The notes below the pieces were generated by a model, which was given only the letters and a program-made list of their open reading frames with translations, searched no databases and had not been told where the DNA came from. The position numbers and the translations under genes are program-made. Positions 62,101 through 64,000 of a DNA stretch of 64,000 nucleotides are shown piece after piece. Numbering within the stretch: the first letter of the stretch is position 1; each line of letters starts with the position of its first letter. This DNA comes from Halalkalibacter oceani (GTDB lineage Bacteria > Bacillota > Bacilli > Bacillales > Bacillaceae_D). The stretch spans positions 29,012-93,011 of the forward strand of contig NZ_JAMBOS010000014.1 in assembly GCF_023715705.1 (NCBI RefSeq). Direction: 5' to 3'.

Positions 62101-62808
62101 ATGACAAAGACCAAAATTATGCTTGATCCTGGGCATGGGGGACGTGATCCAGGGGCAGTTGCCAATGGCTTGCAAGAAAAAGAAATCGTCTTAACGATTG
62201 CGAGAAAGATTAGGCATCTCTTGCTTAAGCAATATGAGGTAGACGTAAGTTTGACGAGAGAGACAGATATATTTGTCACACTTGAAGAGCGGGCTAGAAT
62301 GGCTAATGACTGGGGGGCTGATTACTTTTTGTCGATTCATGTCAATGCCTCTGGAGGGACCGGCTTCGAATCCTACATTCATCCGAGTGCTCCAGCGAGA
62401 ACAAAAGAGTATCAACAGGTTATCCACAAGTCAATCATAGAACGAATAAATGAGCGTGATAGAGGGATGAAAATCGCTAACTTTTCGGTTCTCCGTCAAA
62501 CGAGAATGTCAGCGTTATTAACCGAAAATCTCTTTATTGATAACGAGATTGATAGTAGTAAGTTAAAGAGGAAAGTGACGCTTGAGGCATTAGCGGAAGG
62601 GCATGTGAATGGGCTGCAACGCTTGTTGAAATTAAAGCCAAGCCATGTAGTGACACCGACACAACACGCTGTGCGTGAGACGCAATCGATCTATCGTGTG
62701 TTGATCAATGGAAATCAAGTCGGTGCTTATGCAGACCCAGAGAATTTATTAGGTCAGGTGTATCAGCATATTGGGAAGGCTGAGAGGATTGAGCTGCATA
62801 AAGTCTAA
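62101..62808 (+). CDS. N-acetylmuramoyl-L-alanine amidase (Amidase_3) with SPOR-like tail
   Basis: This 235-residue zinc amidase cuts the bond between muramic acid and the stem peptide. Zinc ligands are His in LDPGHGGRDPGA, Glu in NGLQEKEIVL and His in FLSIHVNASG; the catalytic Glu lies in LLTENLFIDNE. The C-terminal 40 residues (YRVLINGNQVGAYADPENLL) resemble a SPOR/peptidoglycan-binding repeat. No signal peptide is present, as in phage endolysins. Its place directly behind the helicase loader, away from any holin, is unusual. AAAGGGGAG precedes ATG 62101. Confidence 0.9.
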   Translation: MTKTKIMLDPGHGGRDPGAVANGLQEKEIVLTIARKIRHLLLKQYEVDVSLTRETDIFVTLEERARMANDWGADYFLSIHVNASGGTGFESYIHPSAPARTKEYQQVIHKSIIERINERDRGMKIANFSVLRQTRMSALLTENLFIDNEIDSSKLKRKVTLEALAEGHVNGLQRLLKLKPSHVVTPTQHAVRETQSIYRVLINGNQVGAYADPENLLGQVYQHIGKAERIELHKV

Positions 62809-62825
62809 ATCATGGGAGGGAGACG

Positions 62826-63167
62826 ATGGGGGAGTCTGTTTTAAAGGCGAGTATTAAGAAGATTGAAATTGTCAATAAGACGAAAAAGGACGAGTGGCAG
62901 CAGTCGATACGAATTATTTTGGGGGATATTGAGCTAAATAATGACAATTTTATTGCGTTACGGCGGTTTCGGCCAGATGAGATTGTGAGGGTGTCGATGG
63001 AGTCGGAGCAGATGAGTTTGTTTGATAGTAGGAAGAAAACGTTGAATAAGAAGGAGATGATTTTTGGAGAGGTGGAAATGGAGGGTGAGGTAGTGGAAGA
63101 AGTTGATGTGGTGGTTGAAAGCGATGGTGCGGGAGGTGAGGTGGTGGAGAGGGAGTTTGAGGTGTAG
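62826..63167 (+). CDS. Hypothetical acidic element protein
   Basis: This is a 113-residue protein. The first 70 residues look like a small beta-rich fold (LKASIKKIEIVNKTKKDEWQ, SIRIILGDIELNNDNFIAL); the rest is a Glu/Val/Gly-rich tail (EVEMEGEVVEEVDVV) coded by G-rich purine DNA. GGGAGGGAGACG precedes the ATG. It follows the amidase gene by 17 bases and is probably co-transcribed. I do not recognise a family. Confidence 0.65.
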   Translation: MGESVLKASIKKIEIVNKTKKDEWQQSIRIILGDIELNNDNFIALRRFRPDEIVRVSMESEQMSLFDSRKKTLNKKEMIFGEVEMEGEVVEEVDVVVESDGAGGEVVEREFEV

Positions 63168-63614
63168 GTGTAGTTTTCAAACGTTTGATTAAAAATAAGT
63201 GTGAGCCTGTATAATGATAAATAAAAAGAATCCATTTTGAAAGATTGATCAAAATGGATTCTTAACTTGCAGATTAAAGTTTCAGTTTTATAAAAAAGAG
63301 TTTGGTCATTTTCTACCTTTTAACCTTCCGCAATCACGCCGTTTATGGAAGATCATATTTTGTACAGTTTTAAAAAATTTGTACTATAGTCATTCGGGTA
63401 GTTTGAATTATAATAATAGTATGCAAATTAACTTTTTTCATTGTTTTGCGCCTCGTATATTCATTGTATTTATACTATTGTTGTGATTTTATATGATTTT
63501 TCATGAGTAGGAGTAGGCTACAAACCACTTTCATTGACAGCAATGACAATACTAAATTTAGCGTACAAATAGTCTTGTTTCTGATATACTTTTTGATTGG
63601 GGGTGGGGAATACC
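63168..63614. other. AT-rich gap with a perfect hairpin at 63226-63263
   Basis: AAGAATCCATTTTGA and TCAAAATGGATTCTT form a 15-bp stem with an 8-base loop; A-rich DNA on its left makes it a possible terminator for both strands. Beyond it I see no gene until 63615. Confidence 0.65.
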
Positions 63615-63890
63615 ATGAATTTCTATAAAATCTTATTTCAATCAAGCAAGAAAACAATCCCTTATAAGCAATTATCTTTGGATAACACTGCTCTAATTGG
63701 AAAAAATGGATATTCGTTTGGAATTCAGTACTCACCTGAATCCTATAATACTTGGTTAATGGACGAAAAAATTTTTGAAATTTTTGTACATAGCTCAGTA
63801 AAGCAACTTATAATGACTAATTATAAGTTCTTATATCTTATAAATAGGCAAGATGAATTTAATTTAAACATAGTTGAATCAATTTCATAA
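63615..63890 (+). CDS. Hypothetical protein of low GC content
   Basis: This is a 91-residue protein starting MNFYKILFQSSKKTIPYKQL, with GKNGYSFGIQYSPESYNTWL in the middle and no recognised domain. GGGGGTGGGG before the ATG acts as a ribosome site. It lies alone in AT-rich DNA, as cargo (moron) genes of elements often do. The last 110 bases of the window contain no feature I can support. Confidence 0.55.
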   Translation: MNFYKILFQSSKKTIPYKQLSLDNTALIGKNGYSFGIQYSPESYNTWLMDEKIFEIFVHSSVKQLIMTNYKFLYLINRQDEFNLNIVESIS

Positions 63891-64000
63891 AGCTTAGTTC
63901 ATTAATGTTACACGAAACCGATTTTGCTTTTAGCGTTTTTAAAATTGAATTAAGCTACTTGAATGTTCTCCTTGTTGGCAATGGATTTAGCTATACGATC

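Noticed and set aside
57347..64000. Complete prophage
   Set aside because: Only the integration, control and replication modules are in the window; no capsid, portal, tail or terminase gene is visible, so a phage, satellite or conjugative element cannot be told apart.

Overview
The window looks like a chromosome segment of a spore-forming Bacillaceae species, probably an environmental or alkaliphilic Bacillus relative. The signs are AAGGAGG-type ribosome sites, CcpA (cre) boxes, a perfect CIRCE element, a TreR/treP-treA operon, a bacterial nitric oxide synthase, an AgrBD pair, an SLH-anchored protein and a BclA-like collagen protein. No ribosomal RNA or complete tRNA gene is present, so species-level placement is not possible from this sequence.

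Layout. 0.2-4 kb: ascorbate-type PTS (ulaA, ulaB) with a PRD regulator. 4.2-7.6 kb: a TRAP carboxylate transporter (dctPQM) with cre boxes before both dctP and dctQ. 7.6-8.5 kb: a decayed zone holding the tail of a PucR/CdaR-type regulator. 8.6-13.5 kb: Bcr-type efflux pump, SDR plus acyl-CoA synthetase pair, and a glutarate 2-hydroxylase (GlaH/CsiD). 13.6-15.6 kb: an AT-rich quorum-sensing island of agrC-like, agrB and a previously hidden agrD. 16-20.7 kb: large M14 peptidase with three SLH domains behind a perfect leader hairpin, then truA. 20.8-24.1 kb: 2-hydroxycarboxylate transporter, decarboxylating dehydrogenase and GntR regulator. 24.2-30.2 kb: htpG under CIRCE, collagen-like protein, tiny lipoprotein, NSS symporter. 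30.6-35.8 kb: two hydroxyacid dehydrogenases around a GntR regulator, then aldehyde dehydrogenase with DUF779 partner. 36-37 kb: IS1182-type transposase debris inside dispersed repeats. 36.8-47.5 kb: LysM/M14 endopeptidase, flippase, trehalose operon, glutathione peroxidase, NOS, ABC-F protein. 47.9-53.3 kb: a TctCBA transporter followed by CoA-transferase and crotonase, apparently one catabolic operon. 53.4-56.6 kb: glutamate dehydrogenase, DUF1835 protein, nitrilase-family hydrolase.

From about 57.3 kb to the right edge lies the left end of an integrative element or prophage. It begins at a 50-bp 3' half of tRNA-Thr(GGT), followed by tandem 11-bp repeats, a tyrosine integrase, a free-standing Arm-domain mini-protein and a phage repressor that appears uncleavable. 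Divergent from these are Cro-like and excisionase-like proteins, a DnaD-like initiator carrying 12-bp iterons plus an AT-rich tract inside its own gene (a likely origin), a DnaC-like loader and an amidase. The right end and the intact tRNA are outside the window.

Much of the chromosomal part is carbon acquisition: PTS, TRAP, TTT, 2HCT and NSS transporters beside short catabolic modules with their own regulators, several with cre boxes. The most novel-looking items are the agr-like island (AgrD with Ser where Cys is expected, and a sensor lacking its kinase residues), the iteron origin within the dnaD-like gene, the uncleavable repressor, and a family of about ten terminators that share an inner stem.
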